The notes under the pieces are model-generated. The model was not told where the DNA came from and ran no database searches. It saw only the letters and a program-made list of their open reading frames with translations. A stretch of 64,000 bases of DNA from Agapetus fuscipes (lineage: Eukaryota; Arthropoda; Insecta; Trichoptera; Glossosomatidae): positions 30,852,832-30,916,831 of the forward strand of contig OX637332.1 of assembly GCA_951799405.1 (NCBI GenBank). Direction: 5' to 3'. Positions within the stretch are counted from its first letter, which is position 1, and the number at the start of each line of letters is the position of its first letter. This document shows positions 12,277-22,686 of the stretch, piece by piece. The translations under genes and the position numbers were made by a program.

Positions 12277-12410
12277 AAATCACGCATCGCTTCCAGACTG
12301 CCCGCCCTGAAGTGAGGAATCTTCTGCCTCAGTATCTTCTACCGTGGCTCGTGAATATAGAGCTGGTGGACCCCAATGTCCCACCAGCCAATCACCTCTC
12401 ATACTTCCAG
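12277..12410 (+). CDS. fry: fry exon 10
   Basis: Acceptor gtttcag, donor gtaaag. It codes [20 protein letters not shown] and [14 protein letters not shown], a signature block of Furry. Ends phase 0. Exons 9 and 10 are separated by an intron holding a TA-flanked MITE. Confidence 0.97.
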
Positions 12411-12542
12411 GTAAAGATCATCGGTCGATGCCCAATAAATAAGCTACTGAAAAAAAATATCAATTGATATCTTGTTAGGTGGTGCTTCTGCTTAGTAAAA
12501 CCAAGGTTCAACTTTAGATTCTAACTGATTTGAAATAGTTTT

Positions 12543-12786
12543 GAGCTCGGTCAATAGCTCAGTTGGTAGAGTATTTGCATTCTATGCCGTGACCTCGGGC
12601 TCGAATCCCACCGAGGGTGTCAGAAATGATTTCCCGTTTCGGTGTTAATTTCAAAACCCCATAATGAATACCGGCAAGGCTTACTCAGCCTTCACAAGAA
12701 ATGAGTACCAGCCCCCTCGGGAGCTAGCCCCTTCGGGGATAACTCGACAAGAAGTTAAACTATATGTGTAGCTTAGTTGCGTTTTC
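12543..12786 (+). repeat. tRNA-derived SINE family A
   Basis: A box (TAGCTCAGTTGG) and B box (GGCTCGAATCCC) are preserved. The middle is shortened and it ends GTAGCTTAGTTGCG. Confidence 0.8.
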
Positions 12787-12948
12787 AGAAATCGTTGATA
12801 CTGTAGCATAGGTACATAATTATATAATAGAACAGTTTTTTCACGATAGATGAATATCTGAATTTACAGGAATGAGAATACCAAATTTTTGCCTACCCAT
12901 GGCTAAAAAGTAATGCACGCCACTGATTACTTGTATGTTTGTTTGCAG

Positions 12949-13053
12949 TATAATGCATCAGAGAATACACGCGCTGGTGGCAGGAGGGAAGGAATGGGCT
13001 CAGTAGAGGCCACTGAGATGGTGCTCAACAATCTCTTCTACATCACTGCCAAG
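12949..13053 (+). CDS. fry: fry exon 11
   Basis: Acceptor tttgcag, donor gtatgt. It codes a short variable stretch ([15 protein letters not shown]) and then [16 protein letters not shown], which is highly conserved in Furry. 105 nt, phase 0 at both ends. Confidence 0.96.
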
Positions 13054-13232
13054 GTATGTTATCTTCTTCTTCTTTTTGTGCCGATCGGCGATCATCATGG
13101 CTATTTTGACTTTAGATGCTGAGGCTCGAAACAGGGAACCACTGTCACAGGTTTTCCAGCCACAATGTCCTTCGGCGTCCCTGAGATCTTCTCCCCTTAA
13201 TCTTACCCTGTATGATAAGATGAAGGAGACAG

Positions 13233-13482
13233 TCTAATCTAATCTAATCTAAGTTGCAAAATATATGTAACATTAAAGATTCACATTATATGCACTTTCA
13301 CAAACAGACATGCACAAGTTCGCGCTTAAACATGCCGCATGTGGTCCTACAATATAAAACCCGAATCTCATATGGACATACACCCTGCAACTCTTGCCGA
13401 CCTTCCCTGAAAACAGGGGTGACATTGGCAAAGTGAACCATTTTCTACAGCATGGTTGGTCAGCCGCATACCAACCTATAAG
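13233..13482 (-). repeat. RTE-like LINE 3' end
   Basis: Nearly complete 3' UTR copy: (TAATC)n tail, GCCGCATGTGG box, GGGGTGACATTGGC box and ACCAACCTATAAG end. Confidence 0.8.
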
Positions 13483-14132
13483 TTAAGGAACATACACAAC
13501 AAATTACATTTAAAAAAAAAAGACTACTTCTCATTAATTCTCATTATGTGACCAAAGTACATAAGTTTTATCAATAATGTTTATTACTAATGAACTCAAA
13601 ACATTTTTTCATTTAGAACATTTTTTCAGTGAGCAAAAGTCAGACAGGTGTGATGAAGCCTTGTTTGACTCCATCATGTGCAAGAGAACGAAAATTGAGT
13701 GTTGTTTCTAGATTTAATAATTGTTTGAGCAAACTAGCTCCAGGCAAATCTGCCAAAGCCGCAGACCATCAAGAACAAGGACGGGAGTCTGTAATAATCT
13801 GAAAGGACTCACCTCACTCCTGAATGCTCTTCTTTTGTGTTTCTCCGTGTCAACCTTGCAGGACTTGTGTTACAACCGAAGAGACCTGACGCGTCTCTTC
13901 CCCTTTGAGAATTGACAAGCACTGACTCACTGACACTTGACACAGTTTTATTGTCACAAGGTGTGATGTAAGGATGGTCAGGGCTAATAATTGGCTACAG
14001 GAGTAAGTAATTTAACGGCGTACAACCATAGACAAAACTACCTAATCACAATTTGCTCAAACACGGTGAATGCATGTTTTTTTTCCTCAAGCTGTCTCTG
14101 TGATTAATTAATGTTTGTACATTTTTTTTCAG
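13483..14132. other. fry intron 11, 3' part
   Basis: No recognisable exon. A GC-richer stretch near 13720-13930 contains no frame that fits the flanking phase 0 exons. Confidence 0.4.
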
Positions 14133-14267
14133 TTCTCTGATGGTCATCCCAAGGAGATAGAAGAGCTATGGGCCACACTGTGTTCCTGCTGGCCCAACAA
14201 CCTCAAAGTGATCATGAGATACCTCATCATAGTGTCTGGGATGGCTCCAAATGAACTCTTGCCTTAT
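14133..14267 (+). CDS. fry: fry exon 12
   Basis: Acceptor ttttttcag, donor gtaagt. It codes [19 protein letters not shown] and [13 protein letters not shown], conserved Furry helices. 135 nt, phase 0 at both ends. Confidence 0.96.
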
Positions 14268-14547
14268 GTAAGTGTAAAAACAATCTTTTAAATCTTACAA
14301 AATATTCTTCACAAGAGTGTGTTTTGTAGAAGGAAAAAAATATTTGTGAAAAAGATGTGCTCCATCCCATGTGAATTAATGCGCTTTTGCGTTATTTACG
14401 TATTTTCTTTTCTTTTCTAAAAAAATCTGAATTGAAAAACACTAACTTAAAAGCTGTGGAGAAAAATAAAAAAACGTCAACTTAGTGTGGGTGTCTTTGG
14501 ACCTTTGTCTCCTCGATCATCCTCTCAATTATGGTATGCAAGAGACT

Positions 14548-14730
14548 ATAATCTATAATCCAAGTTGCAAAGGTATATTATACTTCAGATTCATATTAAA
14601 TGCATTCCCGTAAGCGGACACCTGTAAGTTCACACTTACACGTGCCGCATGTGGACCTACAATATAAAAATCCAAATCTCAAATGAACATAAACACTGCA
14701 ACTCTTACCGACCTTCCCTGACATATTGAG
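14548..14730 (-). repeat. RTE-like LINE 3' end, truncated
   Basis: Tail (TATAATC) and the box of the GCCGCATGTGGACC type are present. It breaks off after ACCTTCCCTGA. Confidence 0.75.
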
Positions 14731-14883
14731 TGTCCTATCCATCTTGCATGCCTTTGGGAAAGGGCTTGAGCAGGTGTCATCCTCCTTCAATTCCTCGGAG
14801 AACTTCTTCATTTTGTATGTAGTCTTTCAAATATATTACGATTATTCTTATGTTTTTCATATCTTTGGTTTGATTATTTTCAG

Positions 14884-15167
14884 GCCAAACGTGTTGCCTT
14901 ATATCTTGCACGATCTCGTCCCGAGCGCTTGTTGGACGAGATGATGACTGAACTGCAGATGGTTGAGACGCTGAACTGCATCATAGAGCGCACAGAGATG
15001 CCGCCCTTCTACCGCTTGACCAGCATGCGCAAGGCCTCCTCCCACTCGGAAGGGGGACCGGCTCCCAGTGGCAACCTTGACACAAACCATCACCATGTGG
15101 ATCTCACCGTGGAAAAAGGGACCATCCATACCAAAAGGCATAGCGGAGAAGATCCAATCAAATCCAG
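14884..15167 (+). CDS. fry: fry exon 13
   Basis: Acceptor attttcag, donor gttcgt. It codes [20 protein letters not shown] and [16 protein letters not shown], then a His-rich spacer (TNHHHVDL). The RKASS context resembles a phosphorylation-prone linker, which is inference. Ends phase 2. Confidence 0.95.
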
Positions 15168-15610
15168 GTTCGTATTTTATTGTATACTTTATATTCCCAA
15201 TCCTCCTTTTCTTTTTCTGCCATAATTGATAAAACAAAATAGTTGAATACCTTTTGTGGTCCATGTTGATTGAGAGAATGTCCAGTATCATCAGGTTTTT
15301 TAGTTCTATTGATGTTCTCAATCAAGTTGAAAATAAAGCAAGGTTCACCATCCTTAGATTTGAAGCATACAACCTTAGAAGATGATTCCATCCATTGAAT
15401 GTATCATGTCTTGTTTAACTTGTATTGTACGATATATAAGTTTTAGAATCATTTGTTCAACTCTTGTCCCTTTTTATATTCACAGCTAGGGCGGGCCAGT
15501 GTCATGCCTATCACTTGAAATGAAGTGTGAGATTTTCCTGTTCTTGAAGCAGCAAGTTATCAATTATTTTAACGGCTGATTAAACTTTGTTCTGATACTG
15601 TGATTTTCAG
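15168..15610. other. fry intron 13
   Basis: AT-rich with no assigned repeat and no exon. Confidence 0.4.
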
Positions 15611-15755
15611 TGGTCCCAAGTCGGACAGTGCCTTGCGAAGTGTGCCCAGAGTGCCTGAGAATCCTGTGCCAGAGAAGTCGGCGTGGGGCCCTCTCACACC
15701 ACTGCAGCAGCATAGAGCAGTGGACGACCAGATCCTCTCTGACGCAGACCTTATT
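15611..15755 (+). CDS. fry: fry exon 14
   Basis: Acceptor attttcag, donor gtaagc. It codes a linker (PKSDSALRSVPRVPENPVPE) rich in Pro and Ser, then DDQILSDADLI. Low-complexity linkers of this type separate the N-terminal and middle Furry regions. Starts phase 2, ends phase 0. Confidence 0.88.
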
Positions 15756-16344
15756 GTAAGCTGTGTTTAAGTGTACACAAAACATTGCACCACTGTACAT
15801 CTTTGAGCTATGCGTGGTGGGTGCAGTAGGGGATAGGCGGGAGTCTGAGATGTATACAGCTTAGCTGTACTTAGCTGTAAATAGACTCAGACTTGTCCAT
15901 ATGTGCGACAATGCCATTTATTTGGATCAAATCTTTTGCATTGCCGGCACTCTTTTCTGGAATTCCTTACTGCGCAAGCTGAGAAGTGTGAAGATTTAAA
16001 TACTTTAAGCCAAATTCAAAAGCGTGTCTGTTAAGCAGATGATATGGCTTTGATGTGTCGTAGTGAATTAAAAAACCAGCACTTAACCCATGAAGGACAG
16101 ACTTATCTAAAATGGATACCACTGGCCACTTAACTTAATATCAGCGTTGTCCCTTTTGGCTATCAAAAAGCTACATTATAATACATCAGTTTTGGATTGT
16201 TTAACAATTTATGCTATTTTATGCCATTCAATTTCTTTGACATAATTTTTCTAATGACATATCAAGTTTTTGTTGATTAAACACAATTTTTTTATGAAAA
16301 AGAAACAACACACCTTTTAAGTTGCATATTTTTTATACTTCCAG
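15756..16344. other. fry intron 14
   Basis: No exon. A short stretch near 15935-16010 vaguely resembles a LINE C-terminus, too weak to call. Confidence 0.4.
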
Positions 16345-16532
16345 CTTCAGCAGAGCGAGGATTTGTTTGCAAGTCCCCGAATAGGTGGAGAGAGCCATTC
16401 CCTGCCTGGCGAGGTGTCCCACATTGCAGCACCACAACCCAGACCTCTGCCTATGCCAGAGTATGGAGGATACTTTGCTCCGCTTACAGAATATCTACCA
16501 GTGTCATCTGGACCCATCTTGGGCTTTCACAG
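16345..16532 (+). CDS. fry: fry exon 15
   Basis: Acceptor cttccag, donor gtacgc. It codes a Pro-rich linker ([17 protein letters not shown]) and [15 protein letters not shown]. Ends phase 2. The following intron carries the DIRS and MITE composite. Confidence 0.92.
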
Positions 16533-16823
16533 GTACGCTTCAACATCTTTGAAAAACATTTTTTACTACTCTTTCTCCTATGGAACTACAATCCAAATTT
16601 ATCCTCTGAAATTTATTTTTTTAAAAATACATTTGTAAAGATGAATGCACTTCATCATTCTATTTTGCCTAGCCAGCAGTGGCGAAGGGTGCCATACAAG
16701 CCGATTCCCATCGGTGTCCCGTTTAAAATGAGGCAAAAATGATAATAAAGTAGACTGCATGGTTTCAATGGGGAAAAAATAGGGGAGTTTTACCTACCAT
16801 TAAAACTCTTATTATGTTTCTAT

Positions 16824-16994
16824 AGATGTCTGGAGTCCATATTATGAGAGAAACAATCACTTTTCCCCTTTTATGTGGTTTTTTAGTCTATTCCTGGGTC
16901 TTTGATTTGCACTTTTTTACACTTTAGGCACTTTTCTACTCTATGGTCGCTTTTTCCAGTTTCCCCATAACCCGGTCGCCATTTGTCATAAAGC
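16824..16994. repeat. DIRS inverted terminal repeat, left
   Basis: Reverse complement of 21641-21811. By eye I find no mismatch over the 171 bases. Confidence 0.88.
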
Positions 16995-17029
16995 TCATAA
17001 TACACCAGGTAGGGATTACCTGGACTCCA

Positions 17030-17130
17030 GACATCTATAGAAACATAATAAGAGTTTTAATGGTAGGTAAAACTCCCCTATTATGTGTTCTGAAGAGATG
17101 TCTGGAGTCCATATTATGAGAGATCTGTCT
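17030..17130. repeat. DIRS internal complementary region
   Basis: The first part is complementary to the outermost left end (16781-16830) and the second part to the outermost right end (21782-21827). The two meet at ctcccctattatgtgttc, which is the complement of the ends joined in a circle. It lies downstream of the recombinase, the classic position. Confidence 0.88.
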
Positions 17131-17203
17131 ATTATCTCCTGGTGACCGGGGACGTCTTTATTTGATATTAACTGGTTGAAATAGGGAGGGATCTTCTGGA
17201 GCT

Positions 17204-18460
17204 TTATGTTTCAACATCTCTTTCTGATAGTATTTTCTGAAGGTGTTTTCCTTTTTCCAGTATGTTATCTATTGGGTAGTTCTCCAGCCAATTAAGTGAT
17301 GCGACCGCTGAACGTGTGCTGCCGGGAGTGGCCTCTACTCCTGCTGATTTTAGCGTGTTCTTTACCCATCCTCCTATGATTGTTCTTGTAGCTGCCTTCA
17401 CTTGACCTCGGGTGCTGATGAACAGGTTATAAATATTTTGTCCTGATCTCCTTTCGCGTGATAGTTTAATCAGCTTCCTTATCCAGAAGACTGGGTTGAC
17501 GTTGTGTTCCTTGGATTCCAGAAGTGTATCTGTTTTTGATCCAACAAATGGAATTAACACAATTGATGTGCCTTCGCCTAGAATGTTTCGTTCTGTGATA
17601 TTTAGCAAGGTCAGATCGTGTACTCTTCTTCCTGAAGATAACAGAAGTAAGATTGCTGTTCTACACGCAACTTCATAGAGAGAATCTGAACGAGGAGTGT
17701 TCCTGACTAGCCAGTCTTTCACTATCTGCGGATTCCACACAGGGAACTTAGGAGGGTTGATCCTTACCATTGCTATGGCTTTTAATGTATGTTTCACTAG
17801 GAAATCTGAGCGGAGATTCTTTTCCATCATTGGGTTGCAGAAGGTTACGATGGCTGACTTGTGTACCAGTATAGTCCTGTATGACAGTTTTTTGTTAATG
17901 AACAGTTGCGCTAGATACCTTGCCAATTGATTAGGAGATGATGTGTTGGGATGGGTATTATTCGCTTGTATCCAGCGGCACCATCTTTGCCAAGCAGGTT
18001 TATATGTGTTGAGTGTGGAAGCTAGCCATCCTGACAGGAGCAGTCTTTTCTCTTCCGCGTTTTGAAAGATTGCGCATGAGTCTGTGGAGTCTCTGGATAC
18101 GTAAGTTGAAATCATGTGTGCCGTCATGGATGCGAACAGGTCTATATCTGGTACTCCGAAATGATTGAAAATGGCCTTCGTTGCTGTTGATATGAGATGC
18201 CACTCTGGAGGGGATCTTCCTTTTGATAGGTGATCCGCGTCTCCGTTGTATCTTCCCGGTAGGTACTGCGCTGTTAGCGAGATTTCCCATTGGCCTGCCA
18301 GAGTCAACAGATCTCGGGTAAGATTTAGGAGTGTTTTGGATCTGGTGCTCCCTTCCTTGCGGATGTAGGCGGCTACTGTCTTGTTATCTGATTGTACCAG
18401 AATTTCGGAGCCGGAAAGGTCGTGCGCTGTGCGTTGCAGGGTTGTGAAAACAGCAAACAA
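17204..18460 (-). pseudogene. DIRS RNase H and tyrosine recombinase, C-terminal part
   Basis: Open frame of 418 codons. Residues about 1-85 are RNase H-like (VQSDNKTVAAYIRK, then YLPGRYNGDADHLSKG). Residues about 140-400 are a phage-integrase-like recombinase with a first Arg box (LLLLSSGRRVHDLTLL) and a second (STRSAVASL). The frame then shifts: the block expected to carry the catalytic Tyr is not in this frame but follows in another (WKKENTFRKYY, near 17220-17260). So the encoded protein lacks its nucleophile. The true start lies upstream, in the damaged RT. Confidence 0.85.
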
Positions 18461-18666
18461 CTCTTTTCGATTGGAGTGCCGCTTCTTTTGTTTGAACGGT
18501 CCACTGTCCTGACAGCATCAAGTCGTCCAGAGTTGCTCCCCAAGCTTAGTCTGACGCATCTGTTGTCAAGAAACGTTCGCAGGTTTCCCTGTGGATGGAA
18601 CTTGATTCGTTCGCATTCCCTATCCCCCACTCTATTACTTATAAGCTGTCCTCGGTCATTTGTCCT

Positions 18667-19055
18667 GACCTTCTTGGTGACAGGTGCTTCAGTGGCCTGC
18701 TCGCTATCTGCAATTGTCTGCAGTGGAGGCGACCATGAAGCTGGCAAAGTTTAGTCTTCCTAGGAGACTTTCCGCCAGTTTTAAGGACCATTTTCGAGAA
18801 GTCAGTATTGCTCGAAGTGAGTGGCGCAATGCCTCTTGCTTCCGGTAAGAAAGACCTTCTTGGTGACAGGTGCTTCAGTGGCCTGCTCGCTATCTGCAAT
18901 TGTTTGCAGTGGAGGCGACCATGAAGCTGGCAAAGTTTAGTCTTCTTAGGAGACTTTCCGCCAGTTTTAAGGACCATTTTCGAGAAGTCAGTATTGCTCA
19001 GTATTGCAGTCAGTATTGCAGTGAGTGGCACAATGCCTCTTGCTTCCGGTAAGAA
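18667..19055. repeat. tandem duplication of about 185 bp in DIRS
   Basis: 18667-18851 and 18852-19055 are nearly the same. The second copy has extra short repeats of CAGTATTG near 19000. Confidence 0.88.
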
Positions 19056-19179
19056 AGGAATTTGCAATTTTTGTGCGTGTCCCAAACGATTCCCAAGTAC
19101 TCTAATTGTTGAGTGGGGAAGAGCACTGACTTCTGGAGATTTACATACCACCCCAGAGATTGTAGGATATCTACTGCTA

Positions 19180-19800
19180 GATGCGATTGCCGACAAAGAT
19201 TGTCCTTGGATTGGTTTGCAAGGAGGAAGTCGTCGAGATAAACGATTGTCCGGATATCTCGTCGCAGCAGTAAGTAGTTGGGCTACCTTATTTGTGAGGG
19301 TTGCAAACATTCTGGGGGCAGATGAAAGGCCAAAGATGCGATGCCGACAAAGATCGTCCTTGGATTGGTTTCGCAAGGAGGAAGTCGTCGAGATAAACGA
19401 TTGTCCGGATATCTCGTCGCAGCAGTACGTAGTTGGGCTACCCAATTTGTGAGGGTTGAAAACACTCTGGGGGCAGATTAAAGGCTAAAGATGCGATTGT
19501 CGACAAAGATCGTCCTTGGATTGGTTCGCAAGGAGGAAGTCGTCGAGATAAACGATTGTCCGGATATCTCGTCGCAGCAGTAAGTAGTTGGGCTACCCAA
19601 TTTGTGAGGGTTGCAAACATTCTGGGGGCAGATGAAAGACCAAAGATGCGATTGCCGACAAAGATCGTCCTTGGATTGGTTCGCAAGGAGGAAGTCGTCG
19701 AGATAAACGATTGTCCGGATATCTCGTTGCAGCAGTAAGTAGTTGGGCTACCCAATTTGTGAGGGTTGCAAACATTCTGGGGGCAGATGAAAGGCCAAAG
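19180..19800. repeat. four tandem copies of a 155-bp unit carrying the YLDD box
   Basis: Units begin near 19180, 19335, 19490 and 19645, each starting GATGCGAT(T)G on the + strand. 155 is not a multiple of three, so each copy changes frame. Confidence 0.9.
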
Positions 19801-20155
19801 GGCAGACTTGTCATCTGAAGTAATTCTCCTCGATAGACCAGTCGCAAAAATCTCCGATGTTTCTGTGCTATTGGGAGATGAAAGTAAGCTTGCGATAGGT
19901 CTATTTTCGACAACCAATCGTTTGGCTGCAGAAACTCTGACACTTTGTAGTGGCTTATGAGTTTGAATGGAGCCGGGTCTAGGAAGAAGTTTCACGATTT
20001 CAGGTTGAAAATCATTCTCGAGGAACCGTGTTAGGAACATTTTTGATTAGAAGCTGGGAGATGACTCCGCTGCCTCTAAAACGCCGGATTCGGTCATTTC
20101 CTTTATTTGAGAGTTCATTTCGGCTGAAGGACTCGTCTGGTATAGCATTAAGTGG

Positions 20156-20227
20156 CTCCCCGGCGGGGAATCGAACCCCGGTCTCCCACGTGACAGGCGG
20201 GGATACTTACCACTATACTACCGAGGA
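20156..20227 (-). tRNA. tRNA-Asp (GTC) sequence, followed by CCA
   Basis: Folds into a full cloverleaf on the minus strand. The acceptor stem TCCTCGG pairs with CCGGGGA (one G-T pair); the anticodon arm is CCCGC-CTGTCAC-GTGGG; the T arm is CGGGG-TTCGATT-CCCCG; the discriminator is G. The next three bases are CCA (20155-20153). Eukaryotic tRNA genes do not normally encode CCA, so this may be a reverse-transcribed mature tRNA, although CCA could be chance. No T-run terminator follows. It interrupts DIRS RT coding sequence. Confidence 0.85.
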
Positions 20228-20344
20228 CTTTTTGTGTGGTAATATCAGAGGGGGAATTGTAGATGAAAGGTATTCTTACTCCGATTATCATCTTCAGGAT
20301 GTGGTTTGGTGCTCCGAGTGACGTCCAAACCTCTAGGGAGGACT

Positions 20345-21270
20345 TCAAGCATCCTCCGCAAAATGGTTTCTTGTCATTTTCGTGGATGCCTCCCTCTGCC
20401 TCCTTTGGGATTTCCCCTGTACTGGAACGTGCGGTTTCGATGAGGTGCTGGGTTGAGAGCACCGGGTCTTCGCTGACAATTTGTCGGTGGTCCCCGCTTT
20501 AGAGAGAAAAGACGTGAGACTGTCTTTGCCATACAAGTGTTCGGTACTCGGCGGGAATTTGTTTAACCCCTCTCTCACATGCTCTTCCTTAACTTGCCCC
20601 AGCACAGCTTTCCTGCGGAACTGGAGGGCCTTTGTCCGCCTTCCACATACCATCGAGACTTCCTTGTTTGGTGAGTCCAGAGCGAACAGCGTTTTGACCT
20701 TTTCGAAAAAGGCTTTCTTAACCAAGGTCGTGTCGCTCCGGGCTCCCCAGTTGACCAAGGCCTGAAGCCCAGACTGGAACTCCTCTTTCTGGATGAGGAG
20801 GGCGTGGGACATGGCTGCAAACGACCGCTTGAGTAAAGCCTGAATAGGGAGCTTGCGTGGCACTGGCGAAGTTCATAGTTCACTGCCAGGTCGACGAACG
20901 CCGGTTCTGCCAGGTACTTTTTCTGTACCTCGGCGTACCTTACTCCGGCCCAGTTTTCACTGTCGAAGTGCTGGAGCTTTTGAAGCGCTTCGACCCAGTT
21001 GCTCTTCGCCTTGGGGTGAGCTGGTTCTTTCGCCATTGTGGCCGCCTCCTGGAAGCTCAGCAGTAAGTGGAAGCTTCTTTCTTCGAAGCACTGCTGCAAA
21101 CTCTTCCAGCAGTGCTGGAAGAGTTTCCTGCCGCCGATTCAACGGGATTTCCTGTAGAACTGGCGGGCCGGTCGCCGAAAACTGCTGGGAAACTGATCTG
21201 GGCAACCAGATAATCTATCCTTGGGTCCAAGACAACCCTAAGCCGTTTCTGACGCCGCGGCGGTGAACCT
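20345..21270 (-). pseudogene. DIRS Gag-like region
   Basis: Overlapping open pieces of 174 and 172 codons in different frames, one ending in a basic Ser/Lys/Arg-rich tail (GKSQRRQREASTKM). Position before RT supports a Gag-like role; there is no recognisable zinc knuckle. The frames show at least one shift. Confidence 0.6.
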
Positions 21271-21640
21271 GATTCCGAAGTGTCATATCCGCATTTTCAC
21301 ATCCCCATCACCTGAATCCTATGAGATTTCGGCGGGGGGTGGCCCTTTTTTGTTATCAAAACTCATAACACTGATTTTGATGATATATAAAGTAAAAACT
21401 CCGTTAAAATAACGAAAAACGTTTTTCGTAAATGCGTGGCATAACCTACAAAAATAGGAATATTTACGTAAATACACTTTTAAACACCACAATTTCACCT
21501 GTTTTAGTTTTTAATTGTTCACAAGGACACAAGATGGTACAATAACACTTTTTTAAATGTTTTTGCCCAGGAATATTGTCAATTCACTCAAATTTTCGAA
21601 GGTGAATTCAACTGACATGTCACCACAAGGGAAAAATGAC

Positions 21641-21811
21641 GCTTTATGACAAATGGCGACCGGGTTATGGGGAAACTGGAAAAAGCGACCATAGAGTAGA
21701 AAAGTGCCTAAAGTGTAAAAAAGTGCAAATCAAAGACCCAGGAATAGACTAAAAAACCACATAAAAGGGGAAAAGTGATTGTTTCTCTCATAATATGGAC
21801 TCCAGACATCT
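21641..21811. repeat. DIRS inverted terminal repeat, right
   Basis: Partner of 16824-16994. Confidence 0.88.
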
Positions 21812-21954
21812 CTTCAGAACACATAATATGTATTGTTTCTTTGGTTTTAAATGTATTTTTTTACTTTGTGCCTATATTTTTTAACTACTTTGTTACATCA
21901 TTTTAAAAGGGAAGCCAATGGGAACCGGCTTGTATGGCACCCTTCGCCACTGCT

Positions 21955-22122
21955 AGCCAATTGTCTTCATGAGAAAGCAGAAGCTTGTGTGTATGCAATG
22001 ACATCTGTTGAACCAGGGTCAAAGTTGTTGTCGATAGGACAAGGCTGGGCTCGAACCGACGTTAGTGTCAATATCGCAAATTTGAGTACCAACATCTTAT
22101 CTCCTCGACCATCCCAGCGACC
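21955..22122 (-). repeat. tRNA-derived SINE family C
   Basis: Minus-strand copy with B-box-like GGCTCGAACCGACG complement, the ACATCTGTTGAACCAGGGTC body and a head ending near the gatggtcgagga complement. It abuts the hAT MITE end. Confidence 0.7.
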
Positions 22123-22232
22123 ATGCTGTGCCTTTAATTCTTTTTATCCACGGCAGCTGCCATCTAAACTTGGCATCTGGAGAAGCTGTGTTATATTTTC
22201 TTACTTGATTCTTCTACTCTGCAATTCTACAG

Positions 22233-22349
22233 ATGCAATGTAGCCGTGATGCTCCTCTGTGACGTTGTCCTGGACGGAGTGGAGCTGGAGTGGTCCATCC
22301 ACGTCCCTCTCATGCTGCACATCATCTTCCTCGGCATGGACCACAACAG
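22233..22349 (+). CDS. fry: fry exon 16
   Basis: Acceptor ttctacag, donor gtattc. It codes [20 protein letters not shown] and [17 protein letters not shown], a conserved Furry repeat. Phase 2 at both ends, matching exon 15 across a 5.7 kb intron. Confidence 0.96.
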
Positions 22350-22686
22350 GTATTCATCCTGATTATTTTGCTACCTGAATATCAAACATTACAAAAACTC
22401 CCTTTGATCTCACAAATAGAAAATGTATGGAAGATGCAACAGTTCCTCTAGTAAGTGAGTTGGTTTTCGTACATTTTGTTTCTATTTACTTGATGGAGGG
22501 AAGTTGGTGTAATGTATCATACTTGTGTTAAAGAACTTGTTGTAAGATGCGATTGAAGTGTAATGAACTTGGGAATAGACGAAGCAGAACTTGGGAAGGA
22601 GCAGAACATGTCACAAACTGCAGCAGAGATTTGGGTAAAAATATAGCAGAATTTTTATAAAACTTGAAGCAAGATAAAGCAGAACT

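Larger units (their letters stand above)
18650..20330 (-). pseudogene. DIRS reverse transcriptase, degraded
   Basis: Pieces in several frames: [46 protein letters not shown] and [13 protein letters not shown]. The region contains a roughly 185-bp duplication, a roughly 155-bp unit present four times, and a tRNA-Asp insert. No continuous RT frame remains. Confidence 0.85.
16781..21827 (-). mobile_element. DIRS-type tyrosine-recombinase retrotransposon
   Basis: About 5.05 kb on the minus strand. DIRS elements carry gag, RT, RNase H and a tyrosine recombinase, and integrate through a circular intermediate without target duplication. Seen here: inverted terminal repeats of about 171 bp (16824-16994 and 21641-21811) that look identical; an internal complementary region (17030-17130) that matches the two ends joined; a Gag-like stretch (about 20345-21270); RT (about 18650-20330) with [10 protein letters not shown] and YLDD; RNase H; and a recombinase. 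The RT is wrecked by tandem duplications and frameshifts, so this copy is dead. It lies in fry intron 15 inside a MITE. Confidence 0.9.
16677..21952. mobile_element. hAT-type MITE split by a DIRS element
   Basis: Ends CAGTGGCGAAGGGTGCC and complement. Flanks ctagccag and ctagccaa form an 8-bp duplication with one mismatch, the hAT signature. The MITE is interrupted after 16780 and resumes at 21828; intact copies at 48227-48431 and 56077-56306 show the uninterrupted junction. Confidence 0.88.

Noticed and set aside
18994..19452. + strand frame of 152 codons inside the DIRS
   Set aside because: Antisense to the RT region and built on the 155-bp tandem repeat.
20156..20227. tRNA-Asp as an ordinary functional tRNA gene
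   Set aside because: Not excluded, but CCA follows directly, no T-run terminator is near, and it interrupts RT coding sequence of a transposon.
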